From: Betaproteobacteria bacterium
Lineage (GTDB): Bacteria > Pseudomonadota > Gammaproteobacteria > Burkholderiales > Burkholderiaceae_C
Assembly (NCBI GenBank): GCA_016716535.1
Contig: JADJWD010000007.1
Span: forward strand, 930,001-994,000
Reading direction: 5' to 3'
Length of the DNA: 64,000 nt
The first letter of the stretch is position 1. Each line of letters begins with the position of its first letter. The notes beneath the pieces are model-generated. The model saw only the letters and a list, made by a program, of their open reading frames with translations, ran no database searches and was not told the origin of the DNA. Shown here one piece after another: positions 10,773 to 18,477 of the stretch. The position numbers and the translations under genes were made by a program.

Positions 10773-11531
10773 TCAGCGCGCGAATAGGCCGTGCAGGAAG
10801 GGGTGGAAGGGATTGCCCGTCTCGCGCCACAGCTGCCAGCCCCAGGGGGCGTAGACGAGCACGTAGCCGAAGGCGGCGCTCACCGCGATGAGCGCGCCGC
10901 GGCGCCAGGGCAGCGGCCAGCCGGGCCCGTACCACCACCACACCAAGACGAGCGGAACAGCCAGCGCGTGTGACAGCTTGAACGCCACGCTGATGCCCCA
11001 CAGCGCCGCGGCCACCGCGATGCGACGGTTGCCGGGGCGCTCCACGGTCGTGATGGCGACGGCCCACAGCAGCGGAACCATCGCCAGAACGTCGTTCGCC
11101 GTGGTGTTCAGCGCCGCCAGGACGACGATGCTGAGCAAGGCGAGGACACACGCCGCAACGCGCTCGAAGATGGCCTGCGCCGCGGGCTGTTCGGCGCTTT
11201 GCAGCAACCTCCGGCTGGTCAGCCACAACGGTGGGACGACGAGCGCAGCGAGTGCCGCACTCCATAACGCGCCAGCCCACACACCGCCGATGTCGAGCTG
11301 GCTCAGTCGGTAGACCGGCCAATAGAGATACGGATACTGATAGCTCTGGGCGCTGGCCGCTTCGACATCAAGGCGCCAGCGCGGCGACTCGGCAATCAGC
11401 CCGAGGTAGACATGGTGGTTCAGGCCGTCCCAGCTCCAAGCCCACTCGCCAGCGGCGAACGGCACTGCCGCCACCGCGGCCGCCGCGACCAGCGTGACGA
11501 GGATCGCTTCGATCCAGAGCGCGCGCGTCAT
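10773..11531 (-). CDS. Membrane protein, N-terminal half of a probable frameshifted GT-C-like protein
   Basis: 252 residues with about six membrane segments. The first is the N-terminal LVTLVAAAAVAAVPFAAG, followed by a short loop with WSWDGLNHHVYLG; acidic residues after the first segment are typical of GT-C enzymes. It ends with a NPFHPFLHGLF motif, which in related glycan membrane proteins is normally followed by further membrane segments, not by the C-terminus. Those segments are present in the next frame just downstream (ATG 10768). ATG 11531 overlaps the GT2 stop as ATGA. A lipid-linked sugar transferase or modifying enzyme is plausible but unproven. Confidence 0.6.
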   Translation of the reverse strand: MTRALWIEAILVTLVAAAAVAAVPFAAGEWAWSWDGLNHHVYLGLIAESPRWRLDVEAASAQSYQYPYLYWPVYRLSQLDIGGVWAGALWSAALAALVVPPLWLTSRRLLQSAEQPAAQAIFERVAACVLALLSIVVLAALNTTANDVLAMVPLLWAVAITTVERPGNRRIAVAAALWGISVAFKLSHALAVPLVLVWWWYGPGWPLPWRRGALIAVSAAFGYVLVYAPWGWQLWRETGNPFHPFLHGLFAR

Positions 11532-12808
11532 TCGGCGGTGGAGTGGCCCGGGCTGCGACGGCTGGAATCGAACGCGCTGCGAAGGGCGGCAAAGTACATC
11601 GAGGCCAGCAGCGACTGCGTGCCGACGATGACGAGGCCGACGCCCGGGATGATCTGGCGCATGGCCACTTCCGGGTCGAGGGCTCCGAAGTGGGACGTGC
11701 CCCAGCGCCAGGCGAGTGTCGCGCATAGCGCGACGCCAACGAGCGTGGCTCCGCCGCCGAGCAGGGGCAGCGCGGCGCTGAAGGCGACGCGCCGCATCCA
11801 CTGTTCCTTCGGGTTCGGGTGGTCCAGCAGCGCCAGGTGCCGCGCCAGCACGGCGCCGACGGCAAACAGCAGCGTCTGGTACCCGAGCACCGACGCCGCC
11901 ATCGCGAACAGCTGCGTATGGATGCCCAGCGGCCAGCGCGTCTGCGTCGGATCGAAGACGTGTGAAGCGAGAAGCTGCACCATGCCCGCCAGCGTGAGAA
12001 GGATGCCCGGGTACAGGAACAGCCAGCGCGGCGAGTACAGCAGCAGGTAGCGCAGGTGCCGCCAGCCGTCGCGCCAGGTGTTCAGGTGCGGCGGCCGTCC
12101 GCGGCCGTCCTTGGCCAGCGTTGTCGGCACCTCGGTGACGCGCAGCTTGGCCTGCAGCGCCTTGACGATCATCTCGCTGGCGAACTCCATGCCCGGCGTC
12201 ACGAGGTGCAGCTTGAGCATCGACGCGCGGTGAAAGCCGCGCAGCCCGCAGTGAAAATCGCGCAGCTCGCTGCCGAAGAACAGCCGCCCGAGAAAGCTCA
12301 ACACGGGGTTGCCGAGATAGCGGTGCAGCCAGGGCATGGCGCCGGGTGCGATGCCGCCTCGGAAGCGGTTGCCCATCACCAGCTGGTGGCCAGCACGCAG
12401 CGCCGTGACGAAGGGCTCGAGCGCCGCGAAGTCGTAGCTGTCGTCGGCGTCGCCCATGATGACGTGTTCACCTCGCGCCGAGCGGATGCCTTCGCGCAAG
12501 GCGGCGCCGTAGCCCCGTTCGGAGGCGTGCACGACACGCGCACCCCCTGCGCGGGCCAGTGCTTGCGACCCGTCGACCGAGCCGTTGTCGACGACGAGGA
12601 CCTCGGCCGAGAGCCCGTGCTTGTCGATGAAGGCGCGCGCCTTTCGCACACAGACGCCGACGGTGCGCGCCTCGTTCAGGCAGGGCATCAGGATCGTGAA
12701 CTCGAGATCGGCCGCCGGCAAACGTTGGTCTGGGCCGCCGAATTGGGCCGCCGGGCTCGCTGGCAAACGCTGAACGACGGACTCGATCGAGGCGCTCAGG
12801 GCGGACAT
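11528..12808 (-). CDS. GT2 polyprenyl-phosphate glycosyltransferase with C-terminal membrane domain
   Basis: A 426-residue GT-A enzyme of the dolichyl/undecaprenyl-phosphate sugar synthase type. It likely loads a hexose onto a polyprenyl phosphate carrier for use by a GT-C protein. FTILMPCLNEARTVG opens the catalytic domain, VLVVDNGSVDGS and VIMGDADDSYDF carry the nucleotide and metal (DxD-like) sites, and FRDFHCGLRGF-like text (ELRDFHCGLRGFHR) is typical of DPM1/GtrB relatives. Four membrane segments follow from about residue 260. ATG 12808 was chosen over an upstream extension with no family content. It is the first gene of the minus-strand glycan operon, next to the GT-C-like membrane protein it may feed. 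Confidence 0.85.
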   Translation of the reverse strand: MSALSASIESVVQRLPASPAAQFGGPDQRLPAADLEFTILMPCLNEARTVGVCVRKARAFIDKHGLSAEVLVVDNGSVDGSQALARAGGARVVHASERGYGAALREGIRSARGEHVIMGDADDSYDFAALEPFVTALRAGHQLVMGNRFRGGIAPGAMPWLHRYLGNPVLSFLGRLFFGSELRDFHCGLRGFHRASMLKLHLVTPGMEFASEMIVKALQAKLRVTEVPTTLAKDGRGRPPHLNTWRDGWRHLRYLLLYSPRWLFLYPGILLTLAGMVQLLASHVFDPTQTRWPLGIHTQLFAMAASVLGYQTLLFAVGAVLARHLALLDHPNPKEQWMRRVAFSAALPLLGGGATLVGVALCATLAWRWGTSHFGALDPEVAMRQIIPGVGLVIVGTQSLLASMYFAALRSAFDSSRRSPGHSTAE

Positions 12809-12849
12809 GGTGACTCTAGGGGCGCTCGGTGGACGGCGGTGACGAAAGG

Positions 12850-12871
12850 AAAAGGGGGCCGAGCGGCCCCC
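12850..12871 (-). terminator. Rho-independent terminator of the pilin gene
   Basis: On the minus strand a perfect 7-bp stem (GGGGGCC/GGCCCCC, loop GCTC) is followed directly by TTTT. It lies about 45 bases past the pilin stop and before the glycan operon start, so it should insulate the strongly expressed pilin from the downstream genes. Confidence 0.85.
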
Positions 12872-12916
12872 TGTGATCGCGGCTTGCGGCAAGGCCCGCG
12901 AAGCCGAAGACCAGCG

Positions 12917-13327
12917 TCAGTTGCCGCGGCAGGAACCCGGCATCAGGTTCGTCGGCGTGCCCGTGCAGGTCCAGCGCGAAATAGCGTTCGTGCCGAGCGT
13001 GGGCGTCAGCGTGACGGTGATGGGCAGAGCGTCCACCGAGCCGGTCACGGTGATGACGCCGGTGGTCGCGCCGACGCTCAGGGTATGCGCGTAGCGGGTC
13101 GAGGCAAAGGTCGAAGCGCAGGTGTCCAGCGACGTGGCGCCGGCCGATTGCACGATTTCGGTGACGCAGGTGCGGGCCGAGCTGGCGGCGAGCACGATTT
13201 CCGACGCCTTCGAGCGGCGGGTGTAGTCCTGGTACGCCGGCAGCGCCACCGCCGCCAGGATGCCGATGATCGCGACCACGATCATCAGTTCGATCAGGGT
13301 GAAACCTTGTTGGACACGACGCTTCAT
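12917..13327 (-). CDS. pilA: Type IV major pilin (PilA-type)
   Basis: A 136-residue prepilin. After a short basic leader (MKRRVQQG) comes FTLIELMIVVAIIGILAAVA, the invariant type IV pilin helix. Prepilin peptidase should cut after Gly8 and methylate Phe9, and Glu5 of the mature protein is present. The C-terminal half has two Cys pairs: one near residues 53 and 68, and TCTGTPTNLMPGSC near the end, the usual pilin disulphide loop. ATG 13327 has AAGGAG upstream at good spacing. It stands alone as a one-gene unit, with its own sigma-54-like promoter and terminator, beside the glycan cluster. Pilin glycosylation by neighbours is possible but only inferred. Confidence 0.93.
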   Translation of the reverse strand: MKRRVQQGFTLIELMIVVAIIGILAAVALPAYQDYTRRSKASEIVLAASSARTCVTEIVQSAGATSLDTCASTFASTRYAHTLSVGATTGVITVTGSVDALPITVTLTPTLGTNAISRWTCTGTPTNLMPGSCRGN

Positions 13328-13380
13328 GTGGGGGCTCCTTGGTGAGGGCAGTGTGTGATGCAGAAGACAGCCTGTTGAAC

Positions 13381-13395
13381 GCACGAGTCGTGCCA
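13381..13395 (-). promoter_or_regulatory. Sigma-54 (RpoN) type -24/-12 promoter of pilA
   Basis: Minus strand TGGCACGACTCGTGC: TGGCAC-N5-GTGC with the diagnostic GG-N10-GC spacing. Only one base of the -12 core differs from TTGC. It lies 54 bases upstream of the pilin ATG, giving a leader of roughly 40 bases. RpoN control of pilA is well known in Pseudomonas and relatives. Confidence 0.8.
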
Positions 13396-13480
13396 CGCGC
13401 CGCCCCCCGGCCAGGGCGTGAACAAGCGCACGACCTCTGACCAATCCCGTCACTCGACCGGGGTTCTCGACCGCCGGTTT

Positions 13481-13504
13481 TGTCAGGGGTGACAGGAAAT
13501 GTCA
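13481..13504. promoter_or_regulatory. Probable PilR activator site: three TGTCA half-sites
   Basis: Plus-strand TGTCA at 13481 and 13500, with TGACA (the same half-site inverted) at 13490. They lie about 90-110 bases upstream of the -24/-12 element, the distance expected for an enhancer bound by an NtrC-class activator. PilR of Pseudomonas is reported to bind (C/G)TGTC-type sites. pilS/pilR themselves are not in the window. Confidence 0.65.
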
Positions 13505-13532
13505 GTCCCCGGGCGGGGACATCGCTCGCCGC

Positions 13533-14312
13533 TCAATCCGCCAGCGTCAGCACCTGCCCCGACCGCAACGCCGACAGGCGGTGCACGCCGTTCAGCGCCG
13601 AGACTTCGGCCATCACGGCTTCGGTTTCGCCGGGCTTGATGTGCGTGATGTACACGTCGGTGGCGGCCGGCAGCCGCGCCAGCTCCTGGCCGAGCAGTGC
13701 CGGGCACATGTGGCCGCTGATGCCGGCCAGCTCGCGCTCGTCGTCGCCGAAGGCGGTCTCGATGACCAGTGCTTTCACGCGCAAGGTCGCCAGCCGCTCC
13801 CACAGCTTTGGGTTCGGCCCGGTGTCGCCGGTGAAGACCCACGCGCCCTCGCCGCCGTGCACGGCGTAGCCGACGGCGGGCACGGTGTGCGCGGCGCTCA
13901 ACACTTCGATGCGGCGGCCGGCAACCTCGACGACCTGGCCGACCTCGATGGCGCGAAAGGCGAGCACTGGCGCGTCCGCCGAGGGCAGGCGGGTGAAGTC
14001 GGGCCAGATGACGCCGTTCAGCACGTGCAGCTTCAGCGCCGCGATCGTCGCCGGCAGCGCGTGCACCAGCACCGGCGGACGGTGGCTCGCCGCGCGCTTG
14101 CGCGTCACGCTGTCGGCCAAGAGGCCGATGGCCAGCACGTGGTCGAGGTGCGAGTGGGTGACGAAGATGTGATCGACACGCGCCATCTCGTCGAGCGTGA
14201 GGTCGCCGACGCCCGTGCCCGCGTCGATGAGCACGGCGTCGTCCAGGAGGAATGAGGTGGTGCGGCTGCCGGCCGCAATGGAGCCGGAGCAGCCGAGGAC
14301 ACGGATCTGCAT
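13533..14312 (-). CDS. Metallo-beta-lactamase-fold hydrolase, class II cyclic-nucleotide phosphodiesterase-like
   Basis: A 259-residue single-domain hydrolase. The metal site is visible as THSHLDH near residues 52-58, with further ligands in FTGDTGPNPKLW and the C-terminal ITHIKPGE. Strand order and the early GCSGSIAAGSRTTSFLL resemble class II cAMP phosphodiesterases and the RNase Z group. It lacks the tRNA-binding exosite arm expected of RNase Z. ATG 14312 is the first in frame and starts directly on strand 1. It is transcribed towards the pilin gene, after the FHA/kinase group, but an intervening terminator separates it from them. Substrate unknown. Confidence 0.75.
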   Translation of the reverse strand: MQIRVLGCSGSIAAGSRTTSFLLDDAVLIDAGTGVGDLTLDEMARVDHIFVTHSHLDHVLAIGLLADSVTRKRAASHRPPVLVHALPATIAALKLHVLNGVIWPDFTRLPSADAPVLAFRAIEVGQVVEVAGRRIEVLSAAHTVPAVGYAVHGGEGAWVFTGDTGPNPKLWERLATLRVKALVIETAFGDDERELAGISGHMCPALLGQELARLPAATDVYITHIKPGETEAVMAEVSALNGVHRLSALRSGQVLTLAD

Positions 14313-14433
14313 GGATCAGGAACGCCGAAGAACGGGCGCCATGCTCGCCGCAGCCGGCGTGGCCGGCAAGGCACGCGTGCCCACTCCGTGCCCAATCGGG
14401 CCTAGGGGATTCACGGGGGCGGGTATGACGTGA

Positions 14434-14464
14434 AAAGCGCCGCTGCCTTGAGCCGCGGCGCTTT
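14434..14464 (-). terminator. Terminator downstream of the FHA gene
   Basis: A perfect 10-bp stem AAAGCGCCGC/GCGGCGCTTT with an 11-base loop. Read on the minus strand it ends in TTTT. It lies 44 bases past the FHA stop and closes the kinase/phosphatase/FHA group. The AAA/TTT ends make it potentially bidirectional. Confidence 0.8.
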
Positions 14465-14507
14465 GTCGTGGGGCGCCGGTGCCGACGCCGACGCGCGGGT
14501 GACCGCC

Positions 14508-15248
14508 TCAGCGGTAGATGAACTGCATCTGCGTGCCGGCGAGCTCGATCACGTCGCCGTTGCGCAGCGGCACCGAGTCGCCGACCAGCGGCGCGCCGTT
14601 GATGCTGGGCCGTTGCGCGCCTTCGACGTGCGCGAACGAGTAGCCGTTGGGGCGCTTGGTGATCGAGGCGACCTGCACGCCGGGCTTGCCGACGGTGGTG
14701 ACGACCTTCGTCAGCGCCACTTCGCGGCCGGCGGCGGCGCCGTTGAGCACCTTGATGACGGCGGCCGGCAGCGCCGCCGGCGGCGCCATCGGTGTGGGCG
14801 CCGCGGCGCCCGCACCCCCGAGGCCCGCGCCGAGGCTGGCGCTCATGCCGGTACCGTGCCCGCCGGCGTGGCCCGAAGCAGCGGGGCTTGGCGCCTGGAA
14901 CGACGGCTGCGGGGCCGAGCCGCCCGGGCGCATGATCATCGTCTTCTCGTACTCGCCGGAGTCGTCGACGAGGTACTTGATCTTGTACTTGCCGATCTCG
15001 ACGGTGTCGTTGTGCGCGAGCAGCTGCTTCTTGATCGCCTTGCCGTTGATGTAGGTGCCGTTGGTGCTGTTGAGGTCTTCGATGAAGACGTCGGCACCCA
15101 CCATCTGCAGCACGGCGTGCTCGCCGCTGACGGCGAGGTTGTCGATGACGATGTCGTTGTAGGGGCGGCGGCCCAGGGTGGTCTTGTCCTTGGTGATCTG
15201 GACTTCCTTGATCACCACACCGTCGAGCGAAACGACCAGCTTGCCCAT
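14508..15248 (-). CDS. FHA-domain phosphothreonine-binding protein with degenerate second FHA
   Basis: A 246-residue cytoplasmic adaptor. FHA1 covers about residues 5-92, with all recognition residues in place: GRR near 26, SGEH at 41-44 and NSTNG at 60-64. EKTMIMRPGG at 101-110 is a candidate phosphothreonine site. A Gly/Ala/Pro-rich linker (111-163) leads to a second FHA-like fold (164-246) that keeps the final ING turn but has GK in place of GR and lacks S-x-x-H, so it probably does not bind phosphothreonine. It sits downstream of the Ser/Thr kinase and PP2C genes, so phosphorylation of the 101-110 motif and intramolecular FHA1 binding (as in GarA-type switches) is a reasonable inference. 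Confidence 0.88.
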   Translation of the reverse strand: MGKLVVSLDGVVIKEVQITKDKTTLGRRPYNDIVIDNLAVSGEHAVLQMVGADVFIEDLNSTNGTYINGKAIKKQLLAHNDTVEIGKYKIKYLVDDSGEYEKTMIMRPGGSAPQPSFQAPSPAASGHAGGHGTGMSASLGAGLGGAGAAAPTPMAPPAALPAAVIKVLNGAAAGREVALTKVVTTVGKPGVQVASITKRPNGYSFAHVEGAQRPSINGAPLVGDSVPLRNGDVIELAGTQMQFIYR

Positions 15249-15349
15249 GAATGCCCTCAGTCCAGTCCGCCGCCTGCGGCAGCGGCCGTGCGCCTAGTGT
15301 TGTTGATCTCTGCCGTCTGTTCCGCGCCTGGTGGCCGCCCGCGCTTGCG

Positions 15350-16135
15350 TTAGCGCCTGAAAGGCCACCACGATCGGGAAGGCGCGCTCACGCCGCCGGA
15401 GGCGCGAGCCAGGATGACCGAGATATTATCCTTTCCGCCCGCGTCGTTGGCGGCAGCGATCAGCGCGCGCGCGCAGTCGGGCAGCGCGTCGTGAGCCTGC
15501 AACAGCTGCTCGAGGCCGGGGTCGTCGACCATGTCCGACAGGCCGTCGGAGCACAGCAGGTAGAGGTCGCCGTTCTGCACCTCGTGCTGATGCGTCTCGA
15601 GCAGCACGTTGTCCTCGACACCGACGGCGCGCGTGACGAGGTTCTTGTTGGCCGAGAACGCCGCCTGCTCGGGCGTGATGAGGCCGGCGTCGATCTGTTC
15701 TTGCAGCAGCGAGTGGTCGCGCGTGATCTGCACGAGCTTGCCGCCGCGCAGCCGGTAGCAGCGTGAATCGCCGACGTGGCCGAGCAGCAGCCGGCCTTCG
15801 CGGAACACGGCCACGACGAGCGTCGTGCCCATGCCGGCGTATTGCGGGTTGGCGTTGGCGGCGTCGAAGATCGCGCGGTTGGCGTTCTCGACGCAGATGT
15901 CCATCGCGCGGCGCACTTCGGCGTCGCTCGCCTGGCTGCTGGCTTCGCGCAGCCAGCGGCCCAGCTCGGTGGCGATGAACGAAGTGGCCATGTGGCTGGC
16001 CACTTCGCCGGCGTTGTAGCCCCCCATGCCGTCGGCCAGCACGGCCAGCGCAACAGCGTCGTCGGTGGCCACCGAGTCCTCGTTGTTGCTGCGCGCGCGG
16101 CCCGCGTCGACTGCGGCGGTGAGCTCGATGGTCAT
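15350..16135 (-). CDS. PP2C-family protein serine/threonine phosphatase
   Basis: A 261-residue cytosolic PPM/PP2C phosphatase. The metal-binding signature is present in order: RSNNEDS near the N-terminus, VLADGMGGYNAGEVAS, LLLGHVGDSRCYRL, LLCSDGLSDMV, and GGKDNISVIL near the end. All core acidic ligands are there, so it should be active with Mn or Mg. It lies 110 bases downstream of the kinase gene and 101 upstream of the FHA gene, all on the same strand, the usual partner arrangement. It probably reverses phosphorylation by the neighbouring kinase. Confidence 0.9.
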   Translation of the reverse strand: MTIELTAAVDAGRARSNNEDSVATDDAVALAVLADGMGGYNAGEVASHMATSFIATELGRWLREASSQASDAEVRRAMDICVENANRAIFDAANANPQYAGMGTTLVVAVFREGRLLLGHVGDSRCYRLRGGKLVQITRDHSLLQEQIDAGLITPEQAAFSANKNLVTRAVGVEDNVLLETHQHEVQNGDLYLLCSDGLSDMVDDPGLEQLLQAHDALPDCARALIAAANDAGGKDNISVILARASGGVSAPSRSWWPFRR

Positions 16136-16245
16136 GGGCGCTAAGCAGGCGGCGGGGGGTAGCGGCAGGGCTGCCGATTGTGCAACGAAAGGCCCAAGCG
16201 GCCGGGTCGACGCGGCGCGGCGGAGCGTGACTTCGGTCCGCCCGC

Positions 16246-17106
16246 CTAACGGCCGGGCGCCTCGGCGGGCAGCGTCGCGAGCAGCGCTTCGAGCTCGCGC
16301 GCCAACGTGGCCGCATCGGCCGGCCGGTGCTCGCGCTCCTTGGCCAGCAGCCGGGCGAGCAGCGCCGACAACGCCGGCGGCGCGTCGGGCTTGAAGCGTT
16401 CGAGCGGCGGCGCCGGCGTGCAGCTCACCTCGCGCAGCAGTGCGCCGAGCGAGGCGGCCTCGTGCGGCAGGCGGCCCGCGAGCCGTTCGAACAGCACGAC
16501 GCCGAGTGAATAGAGATCGCTGCGCGCATCGAGCGTGCCGCCTGCGAGTTGCTCGGGCGACATGTAGGCCGGCGTGCCGGCGAGCACTCCGGTGCGGCTG
16601 CCGTGCAGATCGGCCAGCCGCGCGAGGCCGAAGTCGGCCAGCTTGGCGCGCTCGGTGTTCTCCTCGAGCAGGATGTTGGCCGGCTTGATGTCGCGATGCA
16701 GCACGCCTTGCGCGTGCGCGTGCGCCAGCGCCTGGGCGACGTCGGCGGCCCAGCGCAGCGATTGCCGTAGCGAGGGCGGCTGCGCGCGAAGCTGCGGCTG
16801 CCCGAGGTCGCCGCCGCCGACGAACTCCATGGCGATGTAGCCGAGGTCGCCCGCACGGCCCGCTTCGAGCACACGCACGATGCGCGGATGGTCGAGGCGC
16901 CGCGCCGCGGCCACCTCGCGCTCGAAGAGTTCGCCCTGCGTGGCGCTGTCGGTGCCGCCGAGGTCGATGAGCTTCAGTGCCGCCGGCTCGCCGGCGGCAT
17001 TGCGCGCCAGCACCACCGAGCCGAGGCCGCCCGCGCCGAGCCGGCGCTCGACGCGCCAGCCGGCCACCTGTTCGGGCAGCGCGGGGGCGGCGTCGCGATC
17101 GGTCAA
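16246..17106 (-). CDS. Hanks-type serine/threonine protein kinase, kinase domain only
   Basis: A 286-residue protein kinase with a complete set of motifs: glycine loop LGAGGLGSVVLA (23-34), catalytic Lys45 in AALKLID, HRDIKPAN (137-144), DFG (158-160), and a GTPAYMSPEQ activation-loop end. There is no membrane segment, PASTA or other sensor domain, so it is likely a cytosolic kinase whose input comes from partners. It starts 7 bases after the stop of the TerC-UspA gene and is followed by PP2C and FHA genes. This is one transcription unit or closely linked group. Confidence 0.92.
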   Translation of the reverse strand: MTDRDAAPALPEQVAGWRVERRLGAGGLGSVVLARNAAGEPAALKLIDLGGTDSATQGELFEREVAAARRLDHPRIVRVLEAGRAGDLGYIAMEFVGGGDLGQPQLRAQPPSLRQSLRWAADVAQALAHAHAQGVLHRDIKPANILLEENTERAKLADFGLARLADLHGSRTGVLAGTPAYMSPEQLAGGTLDARSDLYSLGVVLFERLAGRLPHEAASLGALLREVSCTPAPPLERFKPDAPPALSALLARLLAKEREHRPADAATLARELEALLATLPAEAPGR

Positions 17107-17113
17107 GCGGCGA

Positions 17114-18310
17114 TCACTTGACGACCATCACCGGCACGGCCGCGTGCTCGATCGCGCCTTGCGTCACCGAGCCCAGCAGCGCCGCGCCGGCAGCACCAAG
17201 GCCGCGTGCGCCCATGACGATGAGGTCGCAGTTCAGCTGCTGCGCCGCCTCGGCGATGGTCGGGCCCGGCGGGCCGACGCGCTGGTGCGTCTGGTGCGGC
17301 ACGCCGCGCGCTTGCAGCGTGGCCTCGACCGGGCCGGTGGCCTCGGCGCTGCGTTCGGCGTAGTACTCCTCGAGCGTCTTGTTGGCGACGAACGACGAGA
17401 CATCGCCGCTGACCGGGCGCTGCACGTTCAGCAGATGCAGCTCGAGCGGCTCGCGCAGCTCGTCGCGCATCGCCAGCACGTGCTCGAGGGCGCGCGCCGA
17501 AGGCGCCGAGCCGTCGACGGCCAGCAGCACCGAGCGCAGCCGGCGTCCACCCTCGGCGGCCGGCACGGCCGTCGCCGCGGTGGTGGCCGCCGCGCCGCGC
17601 GACCGCCGCGCCACCATCCACTTGCCCAGCACCAGCACCAGCAGCGCGCCGGCCGCACCGGCGGCATAGCGCAGCAGGTCGGTGGCCGGAATCTTGGGCG
17701 CCTGCGGCATGACCTCGGGGTTCACGAGCACCGGATCGGTGACGACCATCGTGCCGGCGATCCAGCCCAACAGCATGCCGCCGAGCGTGATGATGATCGG
17801 GTAGCGGTCCATCAGCTTGATGACCATCTGGCTGCCCCAGACGATGATGGGGATGCTGACGAGCACGCCGAAGATGACGAGGGCCATGCCGTGCCCGGTG
17901 CCCGACGACTCGGCCGCGCCGGCGATGGCGATGACGTTGTCCACGCTCATCACGAAGTCGGCGACGATCACCGTCTTCACGGCGCCCCAGAGCTTGTCGC
18001 TGCCCTCGATGTTGCCGTGCCCTTCCTCGTGCTCGGGCACGAGCAGCTTGACGCCGATCCAGATCAGCAGCAGCGCGCCGACGATCTTCAGGAACGGAAT
18101 CGCGAGCAGCTGCAGCGCGAAGAAGATCAGCACGATGCGCAGCACGATCGCGCCGGCCGTGCCCCACAGGATGCCCTGCGTGCGCTGCTTGGGCGGCAGC
18201 TTGCGGCAGGCGAGCGCGATGACGACCGCGTTGTCGCCGCCCAGCAGGATGTCGATCATGATGATCTGACCGACGGCGATCCAGAACTCGACGCTGGTGA
18301 ACATGTCCAT
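17114..18310 (-). CDS. TerC-family membrane protein fused to a UspA domain
   Basis: A 398-residue fusion. Residues 1-230 form a TerC/YjbE-type integral membrane domain, probably metal exporting, with the two paired acidic motifs GGDNAV (24-29) and MSVDNV (121-126) in membrane helices and a His/Glu-rich loop (EHEEGHGN, 93-100). After a short basic, Ala/Thr-rich linker, residues 258-398 are a universal-stress-protein domain: VLLAVDGSAPS, then VMGARGLG and GS at 380-381, matching the ATP-binding G2xG9xG(S/T) pattern. TerC in this recA-sucCD neighbourhood is common in Burkholderiales. The UspA tail is the unusual part and could sense ATP or stress for the transporter. Confidence 0.88.
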   Translation of the reverse strand: MDMFTSVEFWIAVGQIIMIDILLGGDNAVVIALACRKLPPKQRTQGILWGTAGAIVLRIVLIFFALQLLAIPFLKIVGALLLIWIGVKLLVPEHEEGHGNIEGSDKLWGAVKTVIVADFVMSVDNVIAIAGAAESSGTGHGMALVIFGVLVSIPIIVWGSQMVIKLMDRYPIIITLGGMLLGWIAGTMVVTDPVLVNPEVMPQAPKIPATDLLRYAAGAAGALLVLVLGKWMVARRSRGAAATTAATAVPAAEGGRRLRSVLLAVDGSAPSARALEHVLAMRDELREPLELHLLNVQRPVSGDVSSFVANKTLEEYYAERSAEATGPVEATLQARGVPHQTHQRVGPPGPTIAEAAQQLNCDLIVMGARGLGAAGAALLGSVTQGAIEHAAVPVMVVK

Positions 18311-18477
18311 CGTGCGGGGCCAGGGCGAGCGGGCGCGATGGCGCCGCGTGCCTGGCGTTGTTATGCGGGGAACGCGGAGTCTAGGTGCGCCGCCGCACGC
18401 GGCCGGTGCGTGGAATTACGCAGGCCGCGCCGGGCGCGGGCGCGCGAGTGACACGAAGGGGGGCGCAGTGTCCCCGC

